In this document: one piece after another, positions 6,852 to 14,462 of the stretch | Layout of the letters: each line of letters opens with the position of its first letter | Position numbering within the stretch: position 1 is the first letter of the stretch | Source: Methanospirillum sp. | Lineage (GTDB): Archaea; Halobacteriota; Methanomicrobia; Methanomicrobiales; Methanospirillaceae | DNA: 14,462 bases | Reading direction: 5' to 3' | Assembly (NCBI GenBank): GCA_028679485.1 | Contig: JAJRBL010000319.1 | Coordinates: forward strand, 1-14,462 | Made by a program: the position numbers and the translations under genes | Notes under the pieces: generated by a model | Database searches by the model: none | Told to the model about the DNA's origin: nothing | What the model saw: the letters and a program-made list of their open reading frames with translations, nothing else

Positions 6852-8394
6852 CCCGATCATTACCGCGGTTTTCGTCCTGGTGTATGTCGCCATAACCCTC
6901 GTGCTGGGATATATCGGGTATAAAAAGACCGTTCATCCGGAGGATTACCTCCTTGCCGGGAGATCCAGCCATCCGGTCATCATCGCACTCTCCTACGGTG
7001 CCACCTTCATCTCGACCTCTGCCATCGTAGGATTCGGAGGAACAGCCGCAAACCTCGGGATGGGTCTCATATGGCTCACGGTATTTAACATCGGAGTAGG
7101 TATCCTCCTTGCATTCGTGCTGTTCGGGAAAAAAACCCGGGAAAAAGGGGCAGAGACAGATGCCCTGACATTTCCGGACCTGATGGGCAAGATCTTCCAT
7201 ACCCCGGTTCTGCAGTTTATCAGCGGGATTATCATTATCCTCGGTATGCCGCTCTATACATCTGCAGTCCTGATCGGTGGTGCCCGGTTTCTTGAACCGA
7301 CACTGAATATCCCGTATACAACGGCACTTCTCGCATTTGCGGTAATTGTAGCGGTTTACGTGATCTACGGCGGTCTCATCGCGGTGATGTACACGGATGC
7401 ATTCCAGGGTGCCATCATGCTCATCGGGATGACCATTCTCCTCGTCCTGACCTACGTGTATGTAGGGGGGGTGAATGTCGGCAACTCTGCCCTGGCCGCG
7501 ATGTCAGACCTCGTTCCTGCCAGCCTCACCGCCCAGGGGATGACGGGGTGGGCATCCATGCCTGAACTTGGTTCGCCGATATGGTTTACCCTGATAACAA
7601 CCCTCGTTCTCGGGGTAGGTATCGGCGTCCTGGCACAGCCCCAGCTGGTTGTCAGGTTCATGACCGCAAAAGATAACCGTTCCCTGAACCGGGCGGTCCT
7701 GGTCGGCGGGCCGTTTATCCTCATGATGACCGGGGTTGCATTTACCGTGGGAGCACTGACAAACGTCTACTTCTTCCAGCACGAAGGAAAGATAGCCATT
7801 GATGCTGCAGGAGGGAACGTCGACGCGGTGATCCCCCTCTTTATCAATACCGCCATGCCTGATATCTTCATCATCATCTTCATGCTCACCCTGCTCTCTG
7901 CAGCAATGTCCACCCTTTCGTCCCTGTACCATACCATGGGAACTGCACTCGTCTGCGATATCTGGGGAAGGGGAAAAACCTGTGTCGTCTCTGTCCGTGC
8001 CAACCAGGTAGGATGCATCATCATGATGGTAGTCAGTGTTCTCCTCGCCCTCGTGATGCCCGCAAGTATCATCGCCCGGGCCACCGCGATGTTCATGGGG
8101 TTATGTGCGGCCGCATTCCTGCCTGCCTTCGCGGTAGGGGTGTATGCCAAAAACCCTTCACGGAATGGTGCATTATGCAGCATGATCGCCGGTGCGGTCA
8201 TCTGGTTCTTCTGGACAGTCTTCGTGCATGCAGCAGAGGCCAAGACACTCGGGATATCCCAGTTCCTGACCGGGGCAGTAACCATCCTCGGGGCACCATG
8301 GACGGTGATCGATCCCATCGTGATTGCTCTCCCCCTCTCCCTTATCGTGATGGTTATCTTTCAGATGAGGGAACGGACAACCAAAGCAACCTGA
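6841..8394 (+). CDS. Sodium:solute symporter (SSS family)
   Basis: The 517-residue protein has about 13 hydrophobic spans and belongs to the sodium:solute symporter family, which uses the sodium gradient to import small solutes. Visible marks are the early DYLLAGRSSHPVIIALSYGA and ATFISTSAIVGFGG, the YGGLIAVMYTDAFQG stretch, and LSAAMSTLSSLYHTMGT, where Ser357-Thr358 match the Na2-site Ser-Thr of PutP. The substrate cannot be read from the sequence; an organic acid such as acetate would fit a methanogen that assimilates it, and pantothenate or proline types are alternatives. AAGGAG (6826-6831) lies nine bases before the ATG, inside the accessory gene. A T-run follows the stop, then a separate promoter for acsB, so it is probably not co-transcribed with the acetyl-CoA genes. 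Confidence 0.92.
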   Translation: MAVDPIITAVFVLVYVAITLVLGYIGYKKTVHPEDYLLAGRSSHPVIIALSYGATFISTSAIVGFGGTAANLGMGLIWLTVFNIGVGILLAFVLFGKKTREKGAETDALTFPDLMGKIFHTPVLQFISGIIIILGMPLYTSAVLIGGARFLEPTLNIPYTTALLAFAVIVAVYVIYGGLIAVMYTDAFQGAIMLIGMTILLVLTYVYVGGVNVGNSALAAMSDLVPASLTAQGMTGWASMPELGSPIWFTLITTLVLGVGIGVLAQPQLVVRFMTAKDNRSLNRAVLVGGPFILMMTGVAFTVGALTNVYFFQHEGKIAIDAAGGNVDAVIPLFINTAMPDIFIIIFMLTLLSAAMSTLSSLYHTMGTALVCDIWGRGKTCVVSVRANQVGCIIMMVVSVLLALVMPASIIARATAMFMGLCAAAFLPAFAVGVYAKNPSRNGALCSMIAGAVIWFFWTVFVHAAEAKTLGISQFLTGAVTILGAPWTVIDPIVIALPLSLIVMVIFQMRERTTKAT

Positions 8395-8414
8395 TCTCTT
8401 CAGGTATCAGTCTC

Positions 8415-8419
8415 TTTTT
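8415..8419 (+). terminator. T-run after the symporter gene
   Basis: TTTTT about 20 bases after the symporter stop is a candidate archaeal terminator. It separates the symporter from the acetyl-CoA synthase unit. No stem precedes it. Confidence 0.4.
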
Positions 8420-8463
8420 CGCAAAATCCTAACCTATTTCACGATTGCGCATCAGAAACAGTG

Positions 8464-8472
8464 AATATTTAA
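8464..8472 (+). promoter_or_regulatory. acsB: Candidate promoter of the acsB unit
   Basis: AATATTTAA is the best TATA-like match in the 110-base gap between the symporter and acsB. It predicts a start near 8494 and a leader of about ten bases. No good ribosome binding site precedes the ATG at 8505, which agrees with a near-leaderless message. Confidence 0.5.
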
Positions 8473-8504
8473 CGCTGACCCGGCCTATTTACTAACTGAG
8501 TACT

Positions 8505-10526
8505 ATGGTCAGTGTTGATGAAGCTGTATCAGCCGGAATAAAAAAGATAGCAACAGAAATTGAAGCAATTACAAGCCTGTCAGGATACCCGGAGACCGCG
8601 TACCACCTTCCCATCACGTATGCAATATCAGGAAAGGCAGTAAGCGATGCCGCGTCGGCAAAAAAGGTATACCTGGATACGAACCGGAGCCCGCTTATCG
8701 GAAACGAGATCCTGGTCGCAGCCGGGGATCGAACTGAAGATCCTCCGTATACCGGTTTTATCGAGGATTCTATCATCAGGAAACTTGGCTATTCGCTGGT
8801 TGACGGGAGTATCCTGGGACTTGCCCTGATCGTGGGGAACCCGGAGAAGGCCGATCACGCCGCCGCGATATGCCGTGAACTCCAGGAAAAACTGATGCTC
8901 ACCTTCCTTGCCGGGGGAGTCATCAGATCACTGACCGGAGCGGGGGTGAAAGTCGGCCTTGAACTCAGGCTTGTCCCGCTTGGAAAAACATCCCTTAAGG
9001 CGGTTCATTTCACCGATATCCTGGCCCGGGTGGCGATGATGTTCGGGGGGGTGGCACCCGGGGATGCACACCGTCTCGTCTCTTATGCCGCAGACCGGGC
9101 AAAGGCATTTGTCATCGTATTTCCCGGTATGACCGAGGAGGAGATCGCCTGCATCGATGCCCTGCGGGTTCTCGGTATCCCCGTCCTCCACATGGGAGGA
9201 TACGAAGGAGGGAACTTCATCCGGGTTGCACTGCCTGATGCGGTCAGGACCGGGATGGAGATGAGGGGCATCAGGGTACAGGTGACGGCAATCCCCATTC
9301 CCATGGCCTGCTCCCCTGCCTTCGAAGGAAAGGCGATACGAAAGGAAGAGATGTACGCCGAGTTCGGGGGGACACGTTCACCTGCTTTCGAACTTCTCAG
9401 GACTGCCGATCAGAAAGAGGTTACCGACGGAAAGGTGACCGTCATCGGCCCGGAGATTGACCAGATCCCCGAGAAATCTGCTGCCCCCCTCGGGATCATC
9501 GTCGAGGTGACCGGGAAGGCGATGAAAAAGGAGTACGAACCGGTTCTTGAGAGAAGAATCCATAACTTCATCAATTACGGGGAGGGGACATGGCATTCCG
9601 CCCAGCGTGATCTCATCTGGGTCAGGATATCCAGGGAAGCAGTATCCCAGGGGATAAAGATCGAACACCTGGGAAAACTCCTTGCAGCCAAGTTCAGGAT
9701 GGATTTTCCCACCCTCGTGGATGCCGTCCAGGTAACCCTGATCACCGACCCGGAAAGGATCATCGGCGAACGGAAAAAAGCAGAGGCGGTGTACCAGGAG
9801 CGCGATGAGCGTATCGCCGGAATGAAGGACAGCGATGTCGATCTCTATTACTCATGCACCCTCTGCCAGACCTTTGCGCCCAACCATGTCTGCGTGATTA
9901 CGCCGGAACGGCCTGCTCTCTGTGGTGCCCTCACCTGGCTCGACGGCAGGACTGCGTACGAGATGTCACCTGCAGGTGCAAACCAGCCGATCGGGAGAGG
10001 AACGGTGATCAATGCCGATACCGGGGAGTTCGAGGGGGTCAACCGGTTTGTGCGGCAGGCATCCCACGGAGAGATCGAACGGTGCGTCCTGTACAGCATC
10101 ATGGATGCACCCATGACCTGCTGCGGTTGTTTCGAGGCAGTAGCCATGATCCTGCCGGAGACCAACGGGATCATGATCGTAACCAGGGAATACAAGGGAG
10201 TTACCCCTTCCGGGATGACCTTCTCCACGCTGGCCGGCACTATCGGGGGAGGAGCACAGACACCGGGTTTTATCGGCATCTCGAAAGGGTACATCCTTTC
10301 CGACCGGTTTATCCAGGCAGAAGGCGGATTATCCAGGATCGTCTGGATGCCTTCGGTCCTCAAGGAGGAACTGGGGAACCGCCTCTCTGAAAAGATACAG
10401 GCAGCCGGGCTTCTAGGATTCTACGAGAAGATAGCCGATGAGACCATCACAACAGATATCGAGGGATTACTCACATTCCTGACGTCTGTTGATCACCCGG
10501 CACTGAACATGCCCCCGTTATTCTAG
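8505..10526 (+). CDS. acsB: Acetyl-CoA synthase, bacterial-type full-length AcsB (CdhC)
   Basis: AcsB condenses a corrinoid-bound methyl group, CO and CoA into acetyl-CoA at the nickel A-cluster, or runs the reverse. Cys451, Cys454, Cys463 and Cys473 (YSCTLCQTFAPNHVC onward) keep the 3-9-10 spacing of the [4Fe-4S] ligands, and Cys540-Gly-Cys542 holds the distal nickel. All lie exactly 55 residues before the Moorella AcsB ligands as I recall them. YGEGTWHSAQRDLIWVRIS and PSGMTFSTLAGTIGGGAQT are further signatures. At 673 residues it includes an N-terminal domain (about 1-250: GYPETAYHLP, AMMFGGVAPGDAH). That domain docks CO dehydrogenase in bacteria and is absent from archaeal CdhC (about 470). 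An in-frame TAA at 8493 fixes the N-terminus. It heads a unit with acsD, acsC and an activator. Confidence 0.96.
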   Translation: MVSVDEAVSAGIKKIATEIEAITSLSGYPETAYHLPITYAISGKAVSDAASAKKVYLDTNRSPLIGNEILVAAGDRTEDPPYTGFIEDSIIRKLGYSLVDGSILGLALIVGNPEKADHAAAICRELQEKLMLTFLAGGVIRSLTGAGVKVGLELRLVPLGKTSLKAVHFTDILARVAMMFGGVAPGDAHRLVSYAADRAKAFVIVFPGMTEEEIACIDALRVLGIPVLHMGGYEGGNFIRVALPDAVRTGMEMRGIRVQVTAIPIPMACSPAFEGKAIRKEEMYAEFGGTRSPAFELLRTADQKEVTDGKVTVIGPEIDQIPEKSAAPLGIIVEVTGKAMKKEYEPVLERRIHNFINYGEGTWHSAQRDLIWVRISREAVSQGIKIEHLGKLLAAKFRMDFPTLVDAVQVTLITDPERIIGERKKAEAVYQERDERIAGMKDSDVDLYYSCTLCQTFAPNHVCVITPERPALCGALTWLDGRTAYEMSPAGANQPIGRGTVINADTGEFEGVNRFVRQASHGEIERCVLYSIMDAPMTCCGCFEAVAMILPETNGIMIVTREYKGVTPSGMTFSTLAGTIGGGAQTPGFIGISKGYILSDRFIQAEGGLSRIVWMPSVLKEELGNRLSEKIQAAGLLGFYEKIADETITTDIEGLLTFLTSVDHPALNMPPLF

Positions 10527-10534
10527 GAGCAACC

Positions 10535-11470
10535 ATGAACTATACCTATTCACCCGGGTGGACAACAGCGGTGCGGGAAGTGATCATCGGGGCCACACCT
10601 GATGAGGGCGGAACCCGCCGGATATCATACCGTATCGGGGGAGAGCAGGATCTCCCGTTCATCGGATCCAGCGGCCATAAACCACTCATCGCCTTTGAGA
10701 TCTGTGATGATCCCGCCATATGGCCTGAAGTTGTCAGGTGTGCCTGTACCAAGCTTATCGATCGTCCGGCAGATTGGGCTGCATATGCTGATACCGTTCT
10801 CAGGGCAGATCTTATCAGGATAAACCTCACGTCAACGAAACGGAGGAACTTCTCAGACTTCGACGGGGTTATTAAAACCGTAAAAAGCATCCTGGCAGCT
10901 ACCAGCCTGCCTCTTCTCATCGAGGGGAGTGCCGACCTCGAGATTGATTCCGAGGTCTACCAGCGATGCGGGGAGGCAGGACAGGGCGAACGGCTCGTTT
11001 TGGGGACTGCTGAAGCAGCACGGTACCGGAGCGTGGCGGCAGCAGCTATCGCCTACGGTCATTGTGTGATTGCACAGTCGCCCATCGATGTAAACCTCGC
11101 AAAACAACTGAATATCCTCCTGAGGGAAGCGGGTGTTGCAGATGACCGCATCATCATTGACCCCTATACCGGGGCACTCGGGTACGGGTTCGAGTATACC
11201 TACTCCACCATGGAGCGGATCAGGTTTGCAGCCCTGAAAGGTGACATGGATCTTGCCATGCCTCTGATATCCGCACCGTCCGATTCGCTTACGGTAAAGG
11301 AAGTCAGGGAATCGGTGTACAGCCACGAGGCTGCAATCGCCTGGGAGGTGGCGACATCAGTCGCTGCAGCCCTTGCCGGTGCGGTCATCCTCGTAGTCCG
11401 CCATCCGGGTTCTGTACCGCCCCTGAAAGAGGCAATAGATACACTCTGGACCGAAAAGGAGGGAGTCTGA
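10535..11470 (+). CDS. acsD: Corrinoid iron-sulfur protein small subunit (AcsD/CdhD)
   Basis: This is the small (delta) subunit of the corrinoid iron-sulfur protein, which carries the methyl group from tetrahydropterin to AcsB. It opens with AVREVIIGATPDEGGTRRISY, then GGEQDLPFIGSSGHKPLIAFEICD, followed by a TIM barrel containing ADLIRINLTSTKRRN, PLLIEGSADLEIDSEVYQRC and IIIDPYTGALGYGFEYTYST. The subunit has no iron-sulfur ligands of its own and partners with AcsC. At 311 residues it matches bacterial AcsD (about 320) rather than the longer archaeal CdhD (about 430). AGGAG (10525-10529), overlapping the acsB stop, sits five bases before the ATG. Its TGA shares one base with the acsC ATG (TGATG), indicating coupled, balanced synthesis of the two subunits. 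Confidence 0.93.
   Translation: MNYTYSPGWTTAVREVIIGATPDEGGTRRISYRIGGEQDLPFIGSSGHKPLIAFEICDDPAIWPEVVRCACTKLIDRPADWAAYADTVLRADLIRINLTSTKRRNFSDFDGVIKTVKSILAATSLPLLIEGSADLEIDSEVYQRCGEAGQGERLVLGTAEAARYRSVAAAAIAYGHCVIAQSPIDVNLAKQLNILLREAGVADDRIIIDPYTGALGYGFEYTYSTMERIRFAALKGDMDLAMPLISAPSDSLTVKEVRESVYSHEAAIAWEVATSVAAALAGAVILVVRHPGSVPPLKEAIDTLWTEKEGV
11457..11463 (+). promoter_or_regulatory. acsC: Very strong ribosome binding site for acsC
   Basis: AGGAGGG lies six bases before the acsC ATG and within the last codons of acsD. It allows initiation independent of the TGATG coupling with acsD. Confidence 0.6.
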
Positions 11471-12795
11471 TGGCACTGAAGGCACTCGATATCTACAAAC
11501 TGCTTCCGAAGAAGAACTGCAAGGAATGCGGAGACCAGACCTGCCTTACCTTCGCGATGAAACTCGCCCAGGGAAAAGGAGAACCTGACGCCTGTCCGTA
11601 CCTGGATGATAATGCGAAGGCGGTCCTCGGCGCCTCCACCAGGCCTCCGATCCAGAAGATAACCATCGGGATGGGATCGAGGGCTTTTACCGTCGGCGAA
11701 GAGTTCGTTTTTTACCGGCATGAAAAGACCTACTATCACCAGCCAGGGATCGTCTACCTCATCTCCGACATGGATACAGAGGAGAGTATCCGGGAGGTTG
11801 CAAGGCAGGTGAGGGAAAACTGTCTCACGAGGATCGGCATAGATCTCCTTCTAAACGGGGTGGCAGTCAGGGCTGATTCAGGATCCGGGGAACAGTTCTC
11901 CCGTGCGGTCAGGATCGTTTCAGAAGGAGGAGACCTCCCCCTCGTCCTCATCGCTCCCGATCCGGCGGTTATGGAAAAGGCACTTGAAATATGCGGGAAT
12001 TATGCACCGGTTATCGGGCCGGTCACCCCGGATAACGTCACTGAATTCTGCGAATTTGCCAGGAAATACGGTGTCACCCTCGTCCTTAAGGGAGACGATC
12101 TCCCCGGACTTGCCACCCTCTCTGAAAAGTGCCTTTCCCAGAAGGTCCAGAACCTCATGCTGGATCTCTCCGGATCTTCCGGCCGGTATGTCAGGGAGGC
12201 AACGCTTACCCGCCAGCTTGCTCTCTCCCGGGAGGTTACTGCGTTCGGTTACCCGGTTTTCATGGACGCCTCCGAGTCAGGGCTTAGTGGCGTGGTTACC
12301 GGAATTGCCAAGTTTGCCTCGGTGATCGTCACGCCCCCGCTCCAGAAACCGGAGATGGATGCTGCACTTGTCATGAGGCAGAACATCTATACCGATCCGC
12401 AAAAACCGATCCAGATCACCCCGGGCCTGTACAGGATCGGAACACCAGGAAAGGATGATCTCGTCTTCCTCACGGTGAACTTCTCTCTCACCTACTTTAC
12501 CCTCCAGGGATACCTCGAGGCAACACGAAGATCCTGCTGGCTGCTCATCGTGGACACGGAGGGCATGTCAGTTCTCACGGCCGTGGCTGCCGGAAAACTG
12601 AACGAGTTCGTGATAAAAGATGCAATTACCCTCTTCAAACTTGCCGATGAGGTGAACCACAAAACGCTCATCATACCAGGGTATGCAAGCCCTCTCTCCG
12701 GGAGAATCGAGGAGGTCAGCGGCTGGAACGTGATCGTCGGCCCGCGTGACGCAGCAGAGATCGCCTCCTTCATCGAGGAGGAACTGAAGGTATAA
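11470..12795 (+). CDS. acsC: Corrinoid iron-sulfur protein large subunit (AcsC/CdhE)
   Basis: The large (gamma) subunit binds both the [4Fe-4S] cluster and the cobamide that carries the methyl group. The N-terminal cluster domain starts ALDIYKLLPKKNCKECGDQT, with Cys17, Cys20, Cys25 and Cys42 as ligands, the same positions as in the Moorella protein as I recall it. A TIM barrel follows (about residues 90-320). A C-terminal corrinoid-binding domain (about 325-441) begins near PGLYRIGTPGKDDLVFLTVN and includes RRSCWLLIVDTEGMSVLTAV. At 441 residues it is of standard length. It overlaps acsD by one base and is followed one base later by the activator gene, so the corrinoid protein and its repair factor are made together. 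The name cdhE applies if the archaeal nomenclature is used. Confidence 0.95.
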   Translation: MALKALDIYKLLPKKNCKECGDQTCLTFAMKLAQGKGEPDACPYLDDNAKAVLGASTRPPIQKITIGMGSRAFTVGEEFVFYRHEKTYYHQPGIVYLISDMDTEESIREVARQVRENCLTRIGIDLLLNGVAVRADSGSGEQFSRAVRIVSEGGDLPLVLIAPDPAVMEKALEICGNYAPVIGPVTPDNVTEFCEFARKYGVTLVLKGDDLPGLATLSEKCLSQKVQNLMLDLSGSSGRYVREATLTRQLALSREVTAFGYPVFMDASESGLSGVVTGIAKFASVIVTPPLQKPEMDAALVMRQNIYTDPQKPIQITPGLYRIGTPGKDDLVFLTVNFSLTYFTLQGYLEATRRSCWLLIVDTEGMSVLTAVAAGKLNEFVIKDAITLFKLADEVNHKTLIIPGYASPLSGRIEEVSGWNVIVGPRDAAEIASFIEEELKV

Positions 12796-12796
12796 C

Positions 12797-14462
12797 ATGC
12801 CAATAGTCACATTCCTGCCAGGATTCCGTAAAGTCGAGGCATCACAGGACGAATCATTCCTTGTTGCCGCACAGAAAGCCGGCCTGGCCGTAAACGCGGT
12901 CTGTGGCGGTGTAGGGAAATGCGGTAAATGTGTCATGTTCCTTAAATCAGGGAGGATCCGGTTCGATGCCGAACGGTTCAGGGAGTTTTTCTCCCCCGAT
13001 GAGCGTGAAGCCGGAGCAGTCCTCGCCTGCGAGACATACCCGGAGGATGACTGCCAGGTACTGGTCCCCGAACGGACACTCATCCAGGCACAGCAGATCC
13101 TGATGAACGTCATCGGCAAGGAGGTGGAACTGAACCCTGCAACCCGCAAGTACCATGTTCAGGTCATCTCTCCCACCCTTGAAAATCCGACCTCGGATCT
13201 CTACCGTCTGCTTGAGTCGATCAAGTCTGCCGGAGGGCCGGATTCCAGGCAGATCTATGTTCCGCTCGAGATCCTGAGACGAATTCCATCGGTTCTGAGA
13301 AACAGCGGATGGGATGTTACGACTACCGTGGCACGGCTTCCTGCCGGATTTCGCATGATAGAGATAGAAAAAGGGGATACATCAAGGGAGATCTACGGGG
13401 CTGCGGTCGACCTTGGAACCACCACCATAGTGGCATTTTTGCGGAGTTTCGAGACCGGCCAGGTGATCGGAACCGGTTCAAACTACAACCGGCAGATAAG
13501 CTGCGGTGAGGATATCCTTTCACGGGTAAACTATGGAAAACGAAAGGGTTTCGGCCATCTCCAGGAACTGGCCGTGGAATCCATCAATGCCGCTATTACC
13601 AGTGCGGCGAATGAAGCAGGGATAGACCGGGAGGACATCTGCGAGATGGTGATCGCCGGAAACACCATCATGACCCATATGCTCCTCAACATCGATCCGT
13701 CCTACATGATAGAGGAACCGTATGTTCCGGTTGTGAGGAGATCCCTGACCACGTCTGCAGGCAGAATTAACCTCTCCATCAAACCGCAGGGGGGAATTTT
13801 TGTCTTCCCTGCCGTAAGCGACTTTATCGGGGGTGATATCGTTGCAGATATCCTCGCTTCAGGGATGCATGAATCCCCGGATATATCACTGCTTGTGGAT
13901 ATAGGGACGAATTTCGAGGTAGTTCTGGGAAATAACGACTGGATGTTCGCCTGTGCAGGTGCAGCCGGGCCTGCACTAGAAGGGGGGGAAGTGCTCTTCG
14001 GGATGCGTGCAAACCCCGGGGCAATAGAGCAGGTCACCATCGATCCGGTCAGCCTGGCCACGAAATACCGGACGATTAACCAGAAAAAACCGGTAGGTAT
14101 CTGTGGTTCCGGACTCATCGACATCCTGGCAGAACTCCTCCGTGCCTGTGTTATCGACAGGACCGGCAGAATAAACACGACCATCAGTCATCCCCGGATA
14201 CGCCAGGGCGAATACTTCCCCGAGTTCGTGATCGCCTGGAAAAACGAGACCGGAACCGGGAAGGATATCGTGATAACAGAGAACGATATCAAGAACCTGA
14301 TCATGAGCAAGGCATCCACCCTTGCCGCCTGCATCGTGCTCATGAACCAGGCAGGCATTTCTCCGGGTGAGATTAAAACCCTCTACTTTGCGGGAGGGTT
14401 CGGGAATTACCTGAACAAGGAGAATGCAATCACCATCGGCCTGGTCCCGGAGATTCCGGTCG
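12797..14462 (+). CDS. RACo-like ferredoxin/ASKHA corrinoid-protein activator (partial)
   Basis: The frame is open from ATG 12797 to the right edge, giving 555 codons without a stop; family members have about 600-650 residues, so little is missing. The N-terminus is a [2Fe-2S] ferredoxin with Cys36, Cys42, Cys45 and Cys78 (VCGGVGKCGKCVMF, then LACET). A linker and middle domain follow to about residue 200. Next comes an ASKHA ATPase-like domain with VDLGTTTIVAF (Asp205), VDIGTNFEVVLG (Asp368), AAGPALEGGEVLFGMRANPG and FAGGFGNYL. In acetogens such proteins (RACo/AcsV) use ATP to drive one-electron reduction of Co(II) in the corrinoid iron-sulfur protein. The methanogen RamA does the same for methylamine systems, but with [4Fe-4S] clusters at the C-terminus. 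Position one base after acsC makes AcsC/AcsD the likely target. Confidence 0.9.
   Translation, partial: MPIVTFLPGFRKVEASQDESFLVAAQKAGLAVNAVCGGVGKCGKCVMFLKSGRIRFDAERFREFFSPDEREAGAVLACETYPEDDCQVLVPERTLIQAQQILMNVIGKEVELNPATRKYHVQVISPTLENPTSDLYRLLESIKSAGGPDSRQIYVPLEILRRIPSVLRNSGWDVTTTVARLPAGFRMIEIEKGDTSREIYGAAVDLGTTTIVAFLRSFETGQVIGTGSNYNRQISCGEDILSRVNYGKRKGFGHLQELAVESINAAITSAANEAGIDREDICEMVIAGNTIMTHMLLNIDPSYMIEEPYVPVVRRSLTTSAGRINLSIKPQGGIFVFPAVSDFIGGDIVADILASGMHESPDISLLVDIGTNFEVVLGNNDWMFACAGAAGPALEGGEVLFGMRANPGAIEQVTIDPVSLATKYRTINQKKPVGICGSGLIDILAELLRACVIDRTGRINTTISHPRIRQGEYFPEFVIAWKNETGTGKDIVITENDIKNLIMSKASTLAACIVLMNQAGISPGEIKTLYFAGGFGNYLNKENAITIGLVPEIPV

Noticed and set aside
7767..8318. 183-residue minus-strand frame inside the symporter gene
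   Set aside because: It is antisense to membrane-segment codons and shows no independent start signals.
8443..8453. GATTGCGCATC partial dyad upstream of acsB
   Set aside because: Only the three outer base pairs match, too weak to call an operator.
9854..10390. 178-residue plus-strand frame inside acsB in another frame
   Set aside because: The Arg/His/Gly-rich product is a frame shadow covering the essential A-cluster region of acsB.
12568..13149. 193-residue minus-strand frame across the acsC/activator junction
   Set aside because: It overlaps two well-supported genes and has no recognisable domain.

Overview
The window looks like the chromosome of a methanogenic archaeon, most likely of the Methanomicrobiales. 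This is inferred from several things. Ribosome binding sites match GGAGGTG, and TATA-like boxes sit about 25 bases before starts that have little or no leader. The adenylosuccinate synthetase is the short type (337 aa). There are a Trm112-like zinc protein, a CbiB-type corrinoid enzyme, a CARDB surface protein, a symporter with a tiny accessory protein, and acetyl-CoA synthase genes. I see no rRNA, tRNA, CRISPR array, insertion sequence or integrase.

Layout. A membrane protein fragment (1-299, minus, off the left edge) diverges from a TPR protein (403-1143). A tight plus-strand unit follows: purA, a Trm112-like gene, cbiB, pdxS and pdxT (1202-4790), every junction overlapping by 1-11 bases. 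It ends at a hairpin shared with the convergent gpmA (4806-5552, minus). gpmA diverges from a secreted two-CARDB protein (5631-6503). A 213-base gap with promoter-like boxes, a 15-base palindrome and a 10-bp hairpin leads to a 44-residue membrane microprotein overlapping a sodium:solute symporter (6717-8394). From 8505 to the right edge runs acsB, acsD, acsC and a ferredoxin/ASKHA corrinoid-protein activator (cut by the edge).

How the genes fit together. The right-hand block encodes the methyl- and acetyl-forming part of the Wood-Ljungdahl pathway. The corrinoid iron-sulfur protein (AcsC/AcsD) delivers the methyl group, AcsB joins it with CO and CoA, and the RACo-like protein should rescue Co(II)-inactivated corrinoid using ATP. 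CbiB supplies a corrinoid biosynthesis step, and PdxST make PLP, which the decarboxylase supplying CbiB's aminopropanol phosphate substrate uses in known pathways.

The main surprise is that the acetyl-CoA synthase block is bacterial in architecture. AcsB (673 aa) keeps the N-terminal CODH-docking region that archaeal CdhC lacks, AcsD is short as in acetogens, and the activator is of the acetogen type. gpmA is also of a bacterial type. Both are candidates for acquisition from bacteria. No CO dehydrogenase gene is visible in the window.
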